A stretch of 64,000 nucleotides of DNA. Source: Pyxidicoccus xibeiensis. Lineage in GTDB: Bacteria; Myxococcota; Myxococcia; Myxococcales; Myxococcaceae. The translations under genes and the position numbers were made by a program. Below, one piece after another: positions 51,801 to 63,300 of the stretch. The DNA is taken from positions 930,001 through 994,000 of the forward strand of contig NZ_JAJVKV010000002.1 of the NCBI RefSeq assembly GCF_024198175.1, in the 5' to 3' direction. The stretch's first letter is position 1, and every line of letters starts with the position of its first letter. The notes beneath the pieces are model-generated. The model did no database searches. It was not told the DNA's origin and saw nothing but the letters and a program-made list of their open reading frames with translations.

Positions 51801-54800
51801 CGCGAGGCCTGGCGACAGCACGGGCATGCGGGCCGCGGCCACGTGAGCCTCATGATGCACGCGTACCTGGGCGCGGACCCGGCGGAGGTCCGGCGGCGCA
51901 TCCGCGAGCCGCTGCTGAGCTACTTCCGCAGCTCGGTGGACATCCTCGCGGGCTTCGTCGCCAGCCAGGGTCTGAAGGTGGACCCGCGCTCGCTGACCCC
52001 CTCGGACGTGGACGCGCTGGTGGAGCACGGCATGGAGCGCTACGTGGAGGACGGCGGCCTGTTCGGCACGCCCGAGTCCAGCGCGCCCATGGTGGAGCGC
52101 GTGCGCGGCCTGGACGTGGACGAGATTGCCTGCCTCGTGGACTTCGGCGTGCCGGTGGACCAGACGCTGGAGGGACTGCACTACCTGGACGAGCTGCGCC
52201 GCCGGTACTCGCCGGAGCCCGGCGCGGCCGTGCCCGTCGCGACGCTCCAGGAGGGGCCGGGCGCGGCCGAGGCGCTGCTGACGCTGGTGCGCGACACGGG
52301 CGTCACGCACCTGCACTGCACCGCGACGCTGGCGGGCGCACTGGCGGCGCTGCCCGACGCGGCCGCCGCGCTGCGCCCCGTGCGCCGGGTGCTGGTGGAG
52401 GGCGCGACGCCGGAAGCCGCGGCGGCGCTGGCGCGCTCGCTTGCTTCCGAGGTGGTGCGCCGCGACGCGGGGCTCGGGCTGGGTGCCTGGCTCACACCCG
52501 CGGGTGGAATCGACGTTCCCTGGGAGGTGGTGGACCGCCAGGGCCGTCCGGCGCCCGTGGGCGTCGTGGGTGAGCTGGCCGTGGCCGGCGCGGGGGTGCC
52601 CCGTGGCTTCTGGAACGCGCCCGGCACGTCCTCGCTCCGGCTCCTCGCGGGCGCGGAGGACGGAGCGCGCAGGCTCGCGACGGGCCGCCGTGCCCGTCGT
52701 CGTGCGGATGGCTCGCTGGAGCTGCTGGCCCCCCTGCCGGTGCCGAGCCGCCGTCCGCCACCGCCGAAGGTGACGGCCTCGGCGAAGAAGCCCGAGGGAC
52801 CGCCGCCCATCCTCCCCGTTCCGAGAGACCGTCCGCTGCCGCTGTCCTTCACGCAGCAGCGGCTCTGGTACATGGACCGGCTGGAGCCGGGGAACGTGGC
52901 GTACAACAACGCCGTCGCCCTCAACCTGAGCGGCACGCTGGATGCGTCCGCCCTGGAGCAGGCGCTCGCCGAGGTGGTGCGCCGGCACGAGGCGCTGCGG
53001 ACCACCTTCGCGATGACCGACTCGGGTGCGGTGCAGCGCATCACCCCGTCGCTGGACGTGCCCATCGTCCGCCTCGACGCGGAAGGCGTGAGCGAAGAGG
53101 CGCTCGCCCGCCAGACGCAGGACGAGGCACGCCGCCCGTTCGACCTGGAGACCGGGCCGCTCCTCCGCGCAACGCTGCTGCGCGTGCGTGAGACCGAGCA
53201 CGTCCTGCTGCTCGTGCTCCACCACATCGTCTCCGACGGCTGGTCGGCCGGCGTGATGATGCACGAGCTGGCCCAGCTGTACGCGGCCCGGATGGAGGGC
53301 AGGCCGTCTCCGCTGCCGCCGCTGCCCGTGCAGTATGCGGACTACTCGGTCTGGCAGCACGAGTGGATGCGCGGCCCCGCGCTGAAGGCCGAGCAGGACT
53401 GGTGGCGCGAGGTGCTGGCCGACGTGCCGGTGCTCCAGCTGCCGACGGACCGCCCCCGTCCTCCGGTGCAGACGTATCCCGGCGCGCGGCTGCCCGTCGT
53501 CGTCCCCCGGTCGCTGGCGGAGGCGCTGTCGGCGGTGGGCCGGCGCGAGGGCGCCACCCCGTTCATGGTGCTGATGGCGGCATGGCAGTCGCTGCTGCAC
53601 GCGTACTCGGGCCAGGAGGACTTCGCGGTCGGCACACCGGTAGCCGGACGCAACCGGCCGGAGACGGAGCCGCTGGTGGGGTGCTTCATCAACTCCATCG
53701 CCCTGCGCGCGGACCTGTCCGGGGACCCGACCTTCGCGTCGCTGCTCGGCCGCGTGCGGCACACGTCCCTGGGCGCATTCGCGCACCAGGAGGTGCCCTT
53801 CGAGAAGCTGGTCGACGTGCTGCACATCGCCCGCGACCTGAGCCACACGCCCATCTTCCAGACGATGCTCGTGCTGCACAACACGCCCGCGCCCGAGCTG
53901 GCGCTGGCCGGCGTGTCGATTCGCAGCCAGATGGTGCACACGGCCGCCACCAAGCTGGACCTCACGCTGGAGCTGTACGAGACGCGCGACGGACTGGCCG
54001 GCGGCATCGAGTACAACACCGACCTCTTCGATGCGGACACCATTGCCCGGCTGTCGGGGCACCTGGTTCGCCTGCTGGAAGAGGTGGCCGCGGCGCCCGA
54101 GCGGCGGCTGTCCCAGCTCGCGCTTCTGTCCGAGGCCGAGCGCCAGCGGCTGCTGGTGGAGTGGAACCCGGCGCCCGTGCCGGAGCCGCTGGCCGCCGAC
54201 ACGGTGCCCGCGCGCTTCGCGGCGCAGGTGGCCCGCACGCCGGACGCGGTGGCGGTGGAGGACGGCGTCCGGAAGCTCACGTACCGCGAGCTGGACGCGC
54301 GCTCGGCGCGGCTGGCCCGGCACCTGCGCGGAGTGGAGCGGGACGCGGTGGTGGGGCTCGCGCTGGTGCAGCCCGTGGACCTCGTCACGGGGCTGCTCGG
54401 GGTGATGCGCGCGGGCTGCGCGGCGGTGGTGCTGGACGTGGACCACCCGGCGGAGCGCCTGTCCGGAATCCTGGCGGACACGGCGGCGCGGACGGTCATC
54501 ACCTCCGAGGCCGCGCGTGCCCGCGTCCCCACGCGGGAGGGCACGGCGGTCGTCACGCTGGAGTCGCTGCCGGAAGGGGACGCTGGCGCGGAGCTGCCCG
54601 CCGGCCCGGAGGCCCATCACGCGGCGTGCATCGTGTACACGTCCGGCTCCACGGGAAGGCCCCGTGGCGTCGTGATGGCGCACCGGAACCTCGTGTCCGC
54701 GACACGGGCCCGGCGCGAGGTGTACGGCGCGCCCGGCGTCGTCCTGTCGCTGGCGCCGTTCACCTTCGATGCGTCGCTCGCCGGCATGCTCTGGTCCCTC

Positions 54801-57383
54801 TTCGAGGGCGGCACGCTGCGCTACCCGGACGTGGAGGAGCGGGAGGACCCGAGGAAGCTCGCGGAGCTGCTGGTGAAGGCGGGCGTCACGCACCTCATCT
54901 CGGTGCCGGCGCTCTACGGGCAGGTGCTCGCGGCGGCGCCGGTGGGCGGGCTGTCCGGCCTGCGCGCGGTGAGCGTGGGCGGAGAGGCCTGCTCGCTGGA
55001 CCTGGTGCGCGCGCACCACGAGGCGCTGCCCTCGGTGCCGCTGTTCAACGAGTACGGCCCCACGGAGGCCACCATCTGGAGCACCGTGCATCGCGTGCGG
55101 CCGAACGAGCAGGGCCCCGTGCCCATCGGCCGTGCGGTGCCTGGAGCGTGGGTGTACGTGCTGGACGCGAAGCGGCGGCTGGTGCCGCAGGGCGCGCCCG
55201 GTGAGGTGTACGTGGGTGGCGCGGGCGTGGCGCGGGGCTACCTGGGCCAGCCGGTGCTCACCGCCGAGCGCTTCGTGGCGGACCCGTTCGACGGGCGTCC
55301 CGGCGCGAGGATGTACCGCACGGGAGACCTGGCGCGCTGGCGCTCCGACGGGCAGCTGGAGTTCCTGGGCCGCGCGGACACGCAGGTGAAGGTGCGCGGC
55401 TTCCGGATCGAGCCCGGAGAAGTCGAGGCCGCGCTGCTCGCGAATCCCGCGGTGAAGGAAGCCGCGGTGGTGGCGCGGGAGGACGGCAAGGGCCCCAAGC
55501 GACTCGTGGCCTACGTCGTGCCCATGGAGGGACAGGGCGAGGCCCTCACCGCCACGGAGCTGAAGGCGTGGCTGCTGGCCCGGCTGCCGCCATACATGGT
55601 GCCCGCGGCGTACGTGACGCTGGGCGCCCTGCCTCGCACGCGGCACGGCAAGGTGGACACCCGCGCGCTGCCTGCGCCGGAGCGTCAGGCGGCCGAGGCC
55701 GGCGGCGGCGCGAGCGTGGCGCCGCGCACGGAGGTGGAGGAGAAGCTCGTGGCCCTCTGGCGCGAGGTACTCGGGGTGGAGCGCGTGGGCATCCACGACG
55801 ACTTCTTCGAGCTGGGCGGAGACTCCATCCTCGGCCTGCAGATCATCACCCGCGCGCGGGCGGCGGGCATCGAGCTGTCTCCGAAGCAGCTCTTCCAGAA
55901 CCCCACGGTGGCCCGGCTGGCGACGGTCGCCGGGACACGGCTCGCGGTGCAGGCGGAGCAGGGCCCGGTGGTGGGCCCGGTGGCGCTCACGCCCATCCAG
56001 CGCTGGTTCTTCGAGCTGGGGCTGGAGGAGCCGGACTACTGGAACATGTCGCTGGTGCTCGAGGTGAAGGCGGCGCTGGACCCGGCGCTGCTGGAGCAGG
56101 CGCTGGCGCACGTGGTGGAGCACCACGACGCGCTCCGCCTGCGCTTCGCCCGCGCGGGGGACGGCTGGCACCAGGCCTCCGTGGCCCCCGGTGAGCCCGT
56201 GACGCTGGAGCGTGTGGACCTCTCCTCCGTGCCGGAAGCGGCCCGTCGGGCCGAGCTGGCGCAGCGGGCACAGGAGCTCCAGAAGACGCTGCGGCTGGAC
56301 GGCCCGCTCATCCGTGCGGCGCTGCTGGACACTGGCGAGGGACAACCAGCGCGGCTGATGCTGGCGGTGCACCACCTCGCCGTGGACGCGGTGTCGTGGC
56401 GCATCCTGCTGGAGGACCTGGCGGCGGTGTACGCGCGGCTCGCGTCGGGAGGCGCGGTGCGGCTGCCGCCGAAGACCACGTCCTTCCAGGCGTGGGCCCG
56501 AGGCCTGGACTCGCTGGCGCGCTCGGAGAAGCTCGCCACGGAGCGCGCGTGGTGGCTGGAGCGGCCCTGGGCGGAGACGGCGCGGCTGCCGGTGGACGGC
56601 GCTGGTGGCGCCAACACGGAAGCCACCGCGCAAATGGTGCAGGTGGCGCTGGACGAGGAGGAGACGAAGGCGCTGCTGCACGACGTGCCGAAGGCGTGGC
56701 ACACGCAGCCGCAGGACCCGCTGCTCACCGCGCTGGCGCAGGCGCTCGCCGCCTGGACGGGGCGCGGCGTGGCCCTGGTGGACGTGGAAGGCCATGGACG
56801 CGAGGACGTGCTGCCCGGCGTGGACGTGTCCCGGACGGTGGGCTGGTTCACCCGGGTCTTCCCGGCGCTGCTGGACCTCAGGGGTTCCAACAGTCCAGGA
56901 GAGGCGCTGCGCTCGGTGAAGGAAGGGCTGCGCGCGGTGCCCTCGCAGGGCATGGGCTGGGGCCTGCTGCGGTACGTGGCTCGGGACGCGGCGCTGGCGG
57001 CACTGCCGGCGGCGGAGGTGGGCTTCAACCACCTGGGCCAGATCGACGGGGCCGTGGGGGCGGGAGCGCCCTTCACGCTCGCGCCGGAAGGGGAGACGCT
57101 GCGGCAGCGGGCGCCCAGCTCCCGCCGGCCGTATGCCCTGGACGTGATGAGCGCGGTGCGCGGCGGCCGGCTGGAGGTGACGTGGACCTTCAGTGAGGCG
57201 GTGCACCGGCGCGAGACGGTGACGCGAGTGGCGGAGGACTTCCTCGTGCGGCTGAAGGCTCTGGTGGTGGCGTCGCGGGCGCCGGACGCGGGTGGGCATT
57301 CCCCGTCCGACTTCCCGCTGGCGAAGGTGAAACAGGCGCAGCTCGACAAGCTGTCCGCCCGGTTCGGAAAGAAGACGCGATGA
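45876..57383 (+). CDS. Hybrid PKS/NRPS 2: KS-AT-ACP-C-A*(MOX)-C-A-PCP-E
   Basis: 3835 residues. Domains: KS (13-440; Cys186 in TACSTG, His322, His362), AT (539-825; Ser636 in GHSFGEY, HAFHS at 732-736, which indicates malonyl-CoA), ACP (923-990; Ser961), C (1020-1460; HHVVSDTWS, His1158), a degenerate A domain (about 1480-2290) interrupted at about 1765-2110 by a luciferase-like FMN monooxygenase, C (2315-2755; HHIVSDGWS, His2450), A (2770-3260; YTSGSTG from 2921), PCP (Ser3317 in LGGDSI) and E (3355-3810; [16 protein letters not shown]). No ketoreductase or other reductive domain follows the KS-AT. No carrier lies between the interrupted A and the next C. The second A domain's hand-read pocket is D-A-A-I-S-G-E-I-W. 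The epimerase makes that residue D. Its stop overlaps gene 3 (ATGA). Confidence 0.95.
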   Translation: MAEHDETGEGSGITGNDIAIIGMAGRFPGASDVRAFWRNLREGVGSISRLAPETLEASPLTPESVRKHPDFVPAAGVLEGGDTFDAGFFDVAPREARWMDPQQRVFLECAWSALEDAGCDPERFPGKISLYAGAGASLHSVGLLGQGNLDPASLYELLGTTGENLATKASFKLGLRGESLSVYTACSTGLVAVHMACQSLILRQSDVALAGAVRLSLPQRTGYLFQDGMILSPDGRCRAFDAKAAGTVPGNGVAVVVLKPLEDALRDGDHVYAVIRGSAINNDGRLKVGYTAPSVEGQASVIGEALAYAGLEAEDIGYVEAHGTGTALGDPIEVAALTRAYRQHSQRKGWCGLGSVKTNIGHLDTAAGVAGLIKAALALHHEELPPTVDFERPNPAIDFANSPFYVVGQRTPWKRGDVPRRAAVSSFGIGGTNAHAVLEEAPLAPPSAPSARPTQLFTLSARTAKSLEATARELADWLESAPETVSLADVAFTRNVGRRAFEHRRTVVAKDRAELLSRLRTPGKSHVVEDLEAARERRVAFLLPGQGAQSVGMGRELYGAEPVFREAVDACLEGLGTALAASVRRLLLPAPGTEAEARELLTDPRHALPALFCVEYALAKLWEAWGVKPHALLGHSFGEYVAACLAGVLPLEDALVLVATRGRLMARMPPGSMTAVGCAEEDVRPLLTGGLSLAAVNGPERCVVSGPTPEVEALERELASRGVGVLRLPAGHAFHSAAVEPLMDELRRVVAGLRLSAPQVPYVSSVTGTWIRAEEATDPAYWARQMRAPVRFGDGLEALKAEGCTVFLEVGPDQNLTALARLGLKGQGARVVASSPRAGAKAGEHATLMEALGALWEQGLRPDWKGVYAHERRRRLPLPTYPFERQTFTMDLPTVVASAPAPSVTAPREEPLEALAAVELPADKAGPRTDVERKVLAIWRERLGRADFGIHDDFLELGGNSLMAAQMLTRLREAFPVQLPLSDLFEAPTVAGVASRIQARLDAAGPAGTEAAVPAMVRVPRDGVLPMSVVQERVCLLERALPGNPALNMPMVLRLVGALDLPVLERSLEAVVQRHEALRTYYPWVDGRPVLRVAPTLKLSLAVEPVAGDTREAREAEALRLAREEAARPFDLERGPVMRARVLRLEPDTHLLLVTVHHVVSDTWSLVVLGQELGTNYGAFKQGQPSPLPALPLQYVDYAAWQRKVLGAGVFSEQTATWRERLVGLPGPLDLPVDLPRGEGPALSSVRWHVEFSRELSGAVHALAQREGATPFMVLLASWQALLGRWAGQDDVVVGTPIGNRSRPELEPMIGYVAHAVPLRTDLSGDPTFRELLARVRGVTLEAYANPDVPYEHLIREVEPAKDPSRERVFDALFILHTPFAAHLDLPGLRMSLVEVKDGPAQFGAALSPLSISMGESEGAFSGFLEYAVERFERSTIARLVEHWSALLSGALSDPDQPLSALSLEPAGAVARPLPVRSDEPHPVAAASLLEARATKDAGVVALTDGGGKDLTWGELRQKAKRLAAELVAQGVRPEVLVAVCLEPSVERVVALWAVLEAGGAYVLLSVPQLRELAALAPEGGPPPLLLTHQRARTSVKLDSARVLYVDALLAAWKGIDAPERSLPMLAVAEAVDPSGAVGGAPPVGALAEAMRRTPFADGTLGSPAERSRPLNVSSETMVCLEPLVGPGGDRLRAVHTHRTVAELFRRLDAGGDAAGGAWLAAEETHTPGTGLELLWALTRGLRVVLPPERARFNLFTAGSGASRRGPDFSLSFFANDEDSLGGRKYRLLLEGAKFADTHGFSAVWTPERRFHSFGGLYPRPAVVGAGVATVTERLGIRAGSVVLPLHDPILVAEEWAVLDNLSDGRVGVSFASGWNANDFVFAPDRYARRKEVMLRGVEEVRTLWRGGTVRRRNGTGDEVEVALRPRPVQKELPIWLTAAGSPETFRLAGELGAYVLTNLMGQQLDELAGKVALYREAWRQHGHAGRGHVSLMMHAYLGADPAEVRRRIREPLLSYFRSSVDILAGFVASQGLKVDPRSLTPSDVDALVEHGMERYVEDGGLFGTPESSAPMVERVRGLDVDEIACLVDFGVPVDQTLEGLHYLDELRRRYSPEPGAAVPVATLQEGPGAAEALLTLVRDTGVTHLHCTATLAGALAALPDAAAALRPVRRVLVEGATPEAAAALARSLASEVVRRDAGLGLGAWLTPAGGIDVPWEVVDRQGRPAPVGVVGELAVAGAGVPRGFWNAPGTSSLRLLAGAEDGARRLATGRRARRRADGSLELLAPLPVPSRRPPPPKVTASAKKPEGPPPILPVPRDRPLPLSFTQQRLWYMDRLEPGNVAYNNAVALNLSGTLDASALEQALAEVVRRHEALRTTFAMTDSGAVQRITPSLDVPIVRLDAEGVSEEALARQTQDEARRPFDLETGPLLRATLLRVRETEHVLLLVLHHIVSDGWSAGVMMHELAQLYAARMEGRPSPLPPLPVQYADYSVWQHEWMRGPALKAEQDWWREVLADVPVLQLPTDRPRPPVQTYPGARLPVVVPRSLAEALSAVGRREGATPFMVLMAAWQSLLHAYSGQEDFAVGTPVAGRNRPETEPLVGCFINSIALRADLSGDPTFASLLGRVRHTSLGAFAHQEVPFEKLVDVLHIARDLSHTPIFQTMLVLHNTPAPELALAGVSIRSQMVHTAATKLDLTLELYETRDGLAGGIEYNTDLFDADTIARLSGHLVRLLEEVAAAPERRLSQLALLSEAERQRLLVEWNPAPVPEPLAADTVPARFAAQVARTPDAVAVEDGVRKLTYRELDARSARLARHLRGVERDAVVGLALVQPVDLVTGLLGVMRAGCAAVVLDVDHPAERLSGILADTAARTVITSEAARARVPTREGTAVVTLESLPEGDAGAELPAGPEAHHAACIVYTSGSTGRPRGVVMAHRNLVSATRARREVYGAPGVVLSLAPFTFDASLAGMLWSLFEGGTLRYPDVEEREDPRKLAELLVKAGVTHLISVPALYGQVLAAAPVGGLSGLRAVSVGGEACSLDLVRAHHEALPSVPLFNEYGPTEATIWSTVHRVRPNEQGPVPIGRAVPGAWVYVLDAKRRLVPQGAPGEVYVGGAGVARGYLGQPVLTAERFVADPFDGRPGARMYRTGDLARWRSDGQLEFLGRADTQVKVRGFRIEPGEVEAALLANPAVKEAAVVAREDGKGPKRLVAYVVPMEGQGEALTATELKAWLLARLPPYMVPAAYVTLGALPRTRHGKVDTRALPAPERQAAEAGGGASVAPRTEVEEKLVALWREVLGVERVGIHDDFFELGGDSILGLQIITRARAAGIELSPKQLFQNPTVARLATVAGTRLAVQAEQGPVVGPVALTPIQRWFFELGLEEPDYWNMSLVLEVKAALDPALLEQALAHVVEHHDALRLRFARAGDGWHQASVAPGEPVTLERVDLSSVPEAARRAELAQRAQELQKTLRLDGPLIRAALLDTGEGQPARLMLAVHHLAVDAVSWRILLEDLAAVYARLASGGAVRLPPKTTSFQAWARGLDSLARSEKLATERAWWLERPWAETARLPVDGAGGANTEATAQMVQVALDEEETKALLHDVPKAWHTQPQDPLLTALAQALAAWTGRGVALVDVEGHGREDVLPGVDVSRTVGWFTRVFPALLDLRGSNSPGEALRSVKEGLRAVPSQGMGWGLLRYVARDAALAALPAAEVGFNHLGQIDGAVGAGAPFTLAPEGETLRQRAPSSRRPYALDVMSAVRGGRLEVTWTFSEAVHRRETVTRVAEDFLVRLKALVVASRAPDAGGHSPSDFPLAKVKQAQLDKLSARFGKKTR
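51168..52206 (+). other. Luciferase-like FMN monooxygenase domain inserted in a dead adenylation domain
   Basis: Residues about 1765-2110 of synthetase 2 match the natural-product luciferase-like monooxygenase family (MupA/Atu3671 type): [57 protein letters not shown], and ISFASGW-like [17 protein letters not shown]. Before it lie A-domain cores up to about A4 ([29 protein letters not shown]), but A3 is lost. After it lie remnants of A5-A8 ([33 protein letters not shown]). The insertion is therefore between A4 and A5, as I recall for the monooxygenase in MtaG/MelG-type myxobacterial synthetases. It should use FMNH2 and oxygen on a carrier-bound intermediate. Confidence 0.85.
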
Positions 57384-60300
57384 GCGACAACATCGAGGAC
57401 CTGTACCCGCTGTCGCCCCTGCAGGGCGGCATGCTCTTCCACGCCATCGCCGAGCCCGGGCAGGGGCTGTACTTCAACCAGCTGGTCTGCGAGCTGCGCG
57501 GGCGGCTGGACGTGGAGGGCTTCATCGCGGCGTGGCGGGGCGTGGTGGAGGCGCACCCGGTGCTGCGCACGGCGCTCGTCTGGGATGACGTGGAAGAGCC
57601 GGTCCAGGTCGTGCTGCGCGAGGTGGAACTGCCGGTGCGCAGCGAGGACTGGCGGGGCCTGTCCCCGGAGGTGCTCGCGTCGCGGGTGGCGTCCTTCCTG
57701 GCGGAGGACCAGCGGGAAGGCTTCGACCTGTCCAGCGCGCCCCTGGTGCGACTGGCGCTGCTGCGCACGGAGGACGCGGCCTGGCGGTTCGTCTTCAGCC
57801 ACTCGCACCTGATGCTGGATGGCTGGTCGCTCCCGCTGCTGCTGCGTGACGTGTTCGCGCTGTACGCGGGGAAGCAGGCGGGCCGCTCACCGCACCTCGT
57901 CTCGCCACGGCCCTTCCGTGACTTCATCGCGTGGCTGGGAGAGAAGGACCCCGCTCACGCGAGGGACTTCTGGCGGCGGTCGCTCGCGGGCTTCACGGAG
58001 CCGACGCCCCTGGACGCGGGCGGCTCGTCCGGTGTGGCCACGGGCCGGGGGGAGCGGACGCTGCGCCTGGGGGTGGAGGACACGGCGGTGCTGGACGCCT
58101 TCGCCCGGCGGCGAGGGCTGACGGCAGGCACGCTGGTGCAGGCCGCCTGGGCGCTGCTGCTGGGCCGGTACAGCGGCAGGGACGACGTGCTCTTCGGGGT
58201 GACGGTGGCGGGCCGTCCCGGGGAGCTGCGCGGCGTCGAGGACATGGTGGGCCTGTTCATCAACACCATCCCCGCGCGGGTGCGGCTGCCTCCGTCCATG
58301 ACCGTGGAGGCATGGCTGGGCGAGCTCCAGGACTGGCTGCTGGAGGCCCGGCAGCACGAGCATGCTCCGCTGGTGGAGGTGCGCCGCTGGAGCGAGCTCC
58401 CGGCGGGGACCCCGCTCTTTGAGAGCCTGGTCGTCTTCGAGAACTACCCGCTGGACGGCGCGCTCACCACGGCCATCCCGGGCATGGAGGTGCGGGACAT
58501 CCGATCGGTGGAGGTGGACAACCACCCGCTGTCGCTCGCGGCCGTCCCAGGCCGGGAGCTGACACTGCGCATCTCGTACAGCGCGGCGCGCTTCGATGCC
58601 GGCACGGTGGAGCGGATGCTCGCGCACCTCCGGCACCTGCTGCGCGGGCTGGCGGGAGGCGAGGGGCGGACGTTGGGAACGCTCTCGCTGCTGGATGAGG
58701 AGGAGCGGCGGCGGGTGGTGGTGGAGTGGAACGAGACGGCGCGCGAGTACCCGAGGGAGTCGACGCTGCCGGAGGTGTTCGGGCGGGTGGTGGAGCGCTT
58801 CGCGGACCAGGTGGCGGTGGAGTTCGGAGAGGAGAAGCTGACGTACGGGCAGCTGGACGCCAGAGCGAATCAGCTGGCGTGGCACCTGAGAGGGCAGGGG
58901 GTGTCGACGGACGTGCGGGTGGCGGTGGCGGTGGAGCGCTCGGTGGAGCTGGTGGTGGTGCTGGTGGGCATCCTCAAGGCGGGCGGGGCGTACGTGCCGC
59001 TGGACGCCGGGTACCCCCGGGAGCGGCTGGCGGCCATGGTGGAGGATGCGCGTCCCCAGGTGCTCGTCACCACGCGCGCGCTCATGGCGAAGCTCCCGAT
59101 GGAGGGCGTGGCCTCGGTGGTGCTGGAAGAGGCGGCATTGGCGGGGCAGCCGACGCATGCGCCGCCGGTGACGGCGCTGCCGGAGAGCCTGGCCTATATC
59201 GACTTCACCTCGGGCAGCACCGGGCGGCCCAAGGGCGTGGGGACACCGCAGGCGGCCGTGCTGCGCACCGTCTTCGGCGTGGACTACGCGCACCTGGGGC
59301 CGGAAGAGACGCTGCTGCTGGTGGCGCCCATCTCTTTCGATGCGTCGACACTGGAGGTCTGGGGCGCGCTGCTACATGGCTCGCGGCTGGTGGTCTTCCC
59401 GCCGCACGCGCCTTCGGACGTGTACGAGTTGGAAGCGGTGCTGGTGAAGCACGCCGTCACCACGCTGCACCTGACGGCGGGCCTCTTCACCCAGGTGGTG
59501 GACACGCACCTGCAAGGGCTGCGCACGGTGAAGCAGCTGCTGACGGGCGGCGACGTGGTGAGTGCGCCGCATGTGCGTCGCGTGCTGGAGGAGCTGCGCA
59601 TTCCGGTGACGGCGTGCTACGGCCCGACGGAGACGACGCTGTTCGCCTCGTGCCACCGGATGACGGAGGTGGGGCAGGTGGGCACCGCGGTGCCCATTGG
59701 CCGGCCCATCGGCAACACGCGGGTGTACGTGCTGGACGCTTCGGGACAGCCGGTGCCGGTGGGCATTGGCGGCGAACTGTACGTGGGCGGGGACGGCGTG
59801 GCGCGCGGGTACGTGGAGCAGCCGGCGCTGACGGCGGAGCGCTTCGTGCCGGATGCCTTCTCCGGGGTACCCGGTGCGCGGCTGTACCGCACGGGGGACC
59901 TGGCGCGGTGGCGCGCGGACGGCGTGCTGGAATTCCTGGGCCGGGCGGACGCGCAGGTGAAGGTGCGCGGCTACCGCATCGAGCTGGCGGAGGTGGAGGC
60001 GGCGATTCTCGCCCAGGGGCACGTGCGCGAGGCGGTGGTGATCGCGCGAAGCGACGGTCCGGGCGACAAGCGCCTCGTGGCGTACGTGGTGCCTGGCTCG
60101 GGGTCCAGCTCAGTGGACCCCCAGGCCCTGCGCGCCCGATTGAAGGAGCGGCTCCCGGAGTACATGGTGCCGTCGGCCGTGGTGGTGCTGGACGCGCTGC
60201 CGCTGACCTCCCACGGCAAGGTGGACCGGAAGGCCCTGCCCGCGCCCGACGCAGCACTGGCGAGCACGCGACGGGAGCACGTCGCACCCCGGGACTCCAC

Positions 60301-63300
60301 GGAGGAGACGCTGGCCGCCATCTGGGCCGAGGTCCTCCGGGTGCCCCAGGTGGGCATCCACGACGACTTCTTCGAGCTGGGCGGGGACTCCATCCTCAGC
60401 CTGCAGATCATCGCGAGGGCCCGTGCCGCCGGGCTGCACCTGACGCCCCGGCAGCTCTTCCAGCATCCCACCATCGCAAGGCTCGCGGCCGTGGTGGCGG
60501 CGGCCCCGGAGCCCCAGGCGGAGCAGGGTGCGGTGGAGGGCGGCGTGCCGCTCACCCCCATCCAGCAGTCCTTCCTGGAGGAGCACGCCACCCAGGAGCC
60601 CCACCACTTCAACCAGGCCGTGATGCTGGGGCTGCGGCGCCGGCTGGACACCACGTTGCTGGAGGCGGCGCTGCGCAAGGTCGTGGAGCACCACGATGCG
60701 CTGCGCATGCGCTTCACGCGAGACGACACGGGACGCTGGCACCAGCACAACGCGGGCAACGACAACGGGCCCACGCTCAGGCACGTGGACCTCACGGCGG
60801 TGCCGGAGTCCGGACGCGCTGCCCTCGTGGCCCAGGTGGCCGGAGAGCTGCACACCCGCTTCCGGCTGGATGCGCCGCCCCTGCTGTGCGCGGCCCTCTT
60901 CGACTCCGGCCCGGACGCTGATGCGCGCCTGCTGCTGGTCGCGCACCACCTGGTGGTGGACACCGTCTCCTGGCGCGTGCTGGTGGAGGACCTGGAGGTG
61001 GCGTGTCAGGCGCTGCTTCGCGACCAGTCACCCGCGCTTCCCCCCAAGACGACGTCCTTCAAGGACTGGGCGGAGCGTCTGCACGCGCACGCGAGCTCGG
61101 AGGCGCTGGTGGCCGAGCTGCCCTACTGGCTGGACGAGGCCCGCGCTCGGGTTCCGTCCCTGCCGCGCGAGGAGGCCCCGGAGCCCGCGACCGTGGCGTC
61201 CGCCCGAATCCTCTCCGCTTCACTGGAGCTGGAGGAGACGCGCGTGCTGCTCCGCGAGGTCCCCACGGCCTGGAGGGCCCAGGTGCAGGAGGTGCTGCTG
61301 ACCGCCCTCTGTCGTGCCCTGGCTTCCTGGACGGGGCATTCGCGCTTCCTCGTCGACTCCGAGGGCCACGGCCGCGAGGACCTCTTCTCCGGCGTGGACC
61401 TGTCCCGCACGGTGGGCTGGTTCACGTCCGTATACCCGCTGCTGCTGGAAGTGCCCGAGGGCGCCGGTCATGGCGACGCGCTGCGGGCGGTGCGTGACGG
61501 CGTACGGCGGCTTCCCGGTCGCGGGCTGGGCTACGGCCTGCTGCGCCACGTGCGTCAGGACGCGCGGCTGCGCTCGCTGCCTCGCGCCGAGGTCTCCTTC
61601 AACTACCTCGGCCAGCTCGACGCCTCCCTGGCTGCCTCCTCGTTGTTCACACTCTCGCAGGAGCCGTCCGGCGACGCCGTCAGTCCCCGCTCCCTCCGGG
61701 AGCACCTCCTGGACGTCAATGCCTGGGTCCAGGGCGAGCGGCTCCAGGTGAGCTTCACGTACAGCCCGCACCTGCACGCGACCTCCATCGTCCAGGCCCT
61801 GTCGGACGCGTTCCTCCAGACGCTGCGCGCCCTCATCTCCACCCGCGCCTCCGAGGACGCGCGGCGCTACACGCCCGCCGACTTTCCCCTGGCGAGCCTG
61901 TCCCAGCCGGGGCTCGACAGGCTGGTGCCTCCGGGGACTCCCATCGAGGACGTCTATCCGCTGTCACCGTTGCAGCAGTCCATGCTCCTGCAGTCGCTGC
62001 TGGCCCCCGACTCCGGCATCTATGTCACCCAGCTTGGCTGGACCTTCGGCGCCCCGCTGGCGCTGGAGGCCTTCCGTCGCGCGTGGGACAGCGTGGTGGA
62101 GCGGCATGCCGTGCTGCGCACCTCGTTCGTCTGGGAGGGCCTGGACGAGCCGCTGCAGCGGGTCCACCCGAGCGCGGCGCTCATCCTCGAGGAGCATGAC
62201 TGGAGCGGCCTGCCGCCAGCGGAACAGGACGCGCGCTTCGAGGCCCTGCTGGCCGCGGATCGCGCCCGGGGTTTCGACCTGCGCCAGCCCCCGCTGATGC
62301 GCATCTCCGTGGCGCGCCTGGACGCGGGCGCCCACCGCGTCCTGTGGACGCACCACCACCTCCTGATGGACGGCTGGAGCCTGGGCGTGCTGTTCCAGGA
62401 GCTGCTCGGCACGTATGCGGCGCTGCGCGAGGGCCGCGCCGCGCCCGGGGGCAGGGCGCCCGCCTACCGCGACTACATCGCCTGGCTGCGGAGTCAGTCC
62501 GAGCAGCAGGCGGAGGCGTACTGGCGTCAGTCGCTGCGAGGCTTCATGTCACCCACGCCGCTGCCGGGCACGCTGCCCGTGGGAGCGAAAGGTGCGGCCC
62601 GGCGCAAGGACACGCGCACCTTGCTGGTGTCGGCCGAGCAGACCCGGGCCCTCCAGTCCTTCGCGCGCCAGCACCAGCTCACCGCGAACTCGGTGGTCCA
62701 GGCCGCCTGGGCCCTGGCCCTCTCGCTGCACACGGGCCAACGCGACGTCCTCTTCGGGGCCACGGGGTCCGGACGTTCCGCTCCGCTCGCGGACATCGAG
62801 CACACGGTGGGGCTGTTCATCAACACCGTCCCGGTGCGCGTCCAGGTCGTCTCCGAGTCGCCGGTGCTGGCGTGGCTGAAGGACCTGCACGCGCGGCAGC
62901 TGGAGCTCCGCCAGTACGAGCACACCTCCCTGGTGCGAATCCAGGGCTGGAGCGAGGTGCCTCGCGGGACGGCCCTCTTCGAGTCCCTCTTCGTCTTCGA
63001 GAACTATCCCCTCGACTCGGCTGTCGGCTCGATGAGCGACGGCCTCGGCATCCGTGACGTCGCCGTGCGGGAGCAGGCGGAAACGGCGCTGGAGGCCGTG
63101 GTCGTTCCAGGCGAGCGGCTGGGATTGAACCTCGCCTACGACACCTCGCGCTTCGACGCGGCGTTGCTGGACGGCCTGCTGCGGCACTGGGCCCTGGCGC
63201 TGCGAGAGCTGGTGGCACGGCCCGAGCGGCGCGTCGGTGACGTGACGTTGCTGGAAGAGGAGGAACGGCGGCGGGTGGTGGTGGAGTGGAACGAGACGGC

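Noticed and set aside
50330..52800. An aminotransferase or methyltransferase domain in the interrupted A domain
   Set aside because: The inserted sequence has luciferase-like monooxygenase motifs; no PLP lysine motif or SAM-binding glycine motif is seen.
45720..57299. A 3859-codon open frame on the minus strand opposite synthetase 2
   Set aside because: It is antisense to a clear PKS/NRPS gene, with low-complexity Arg/His/Pro/Gln composition and no domains. Long antisense frames are expected at this GC content.
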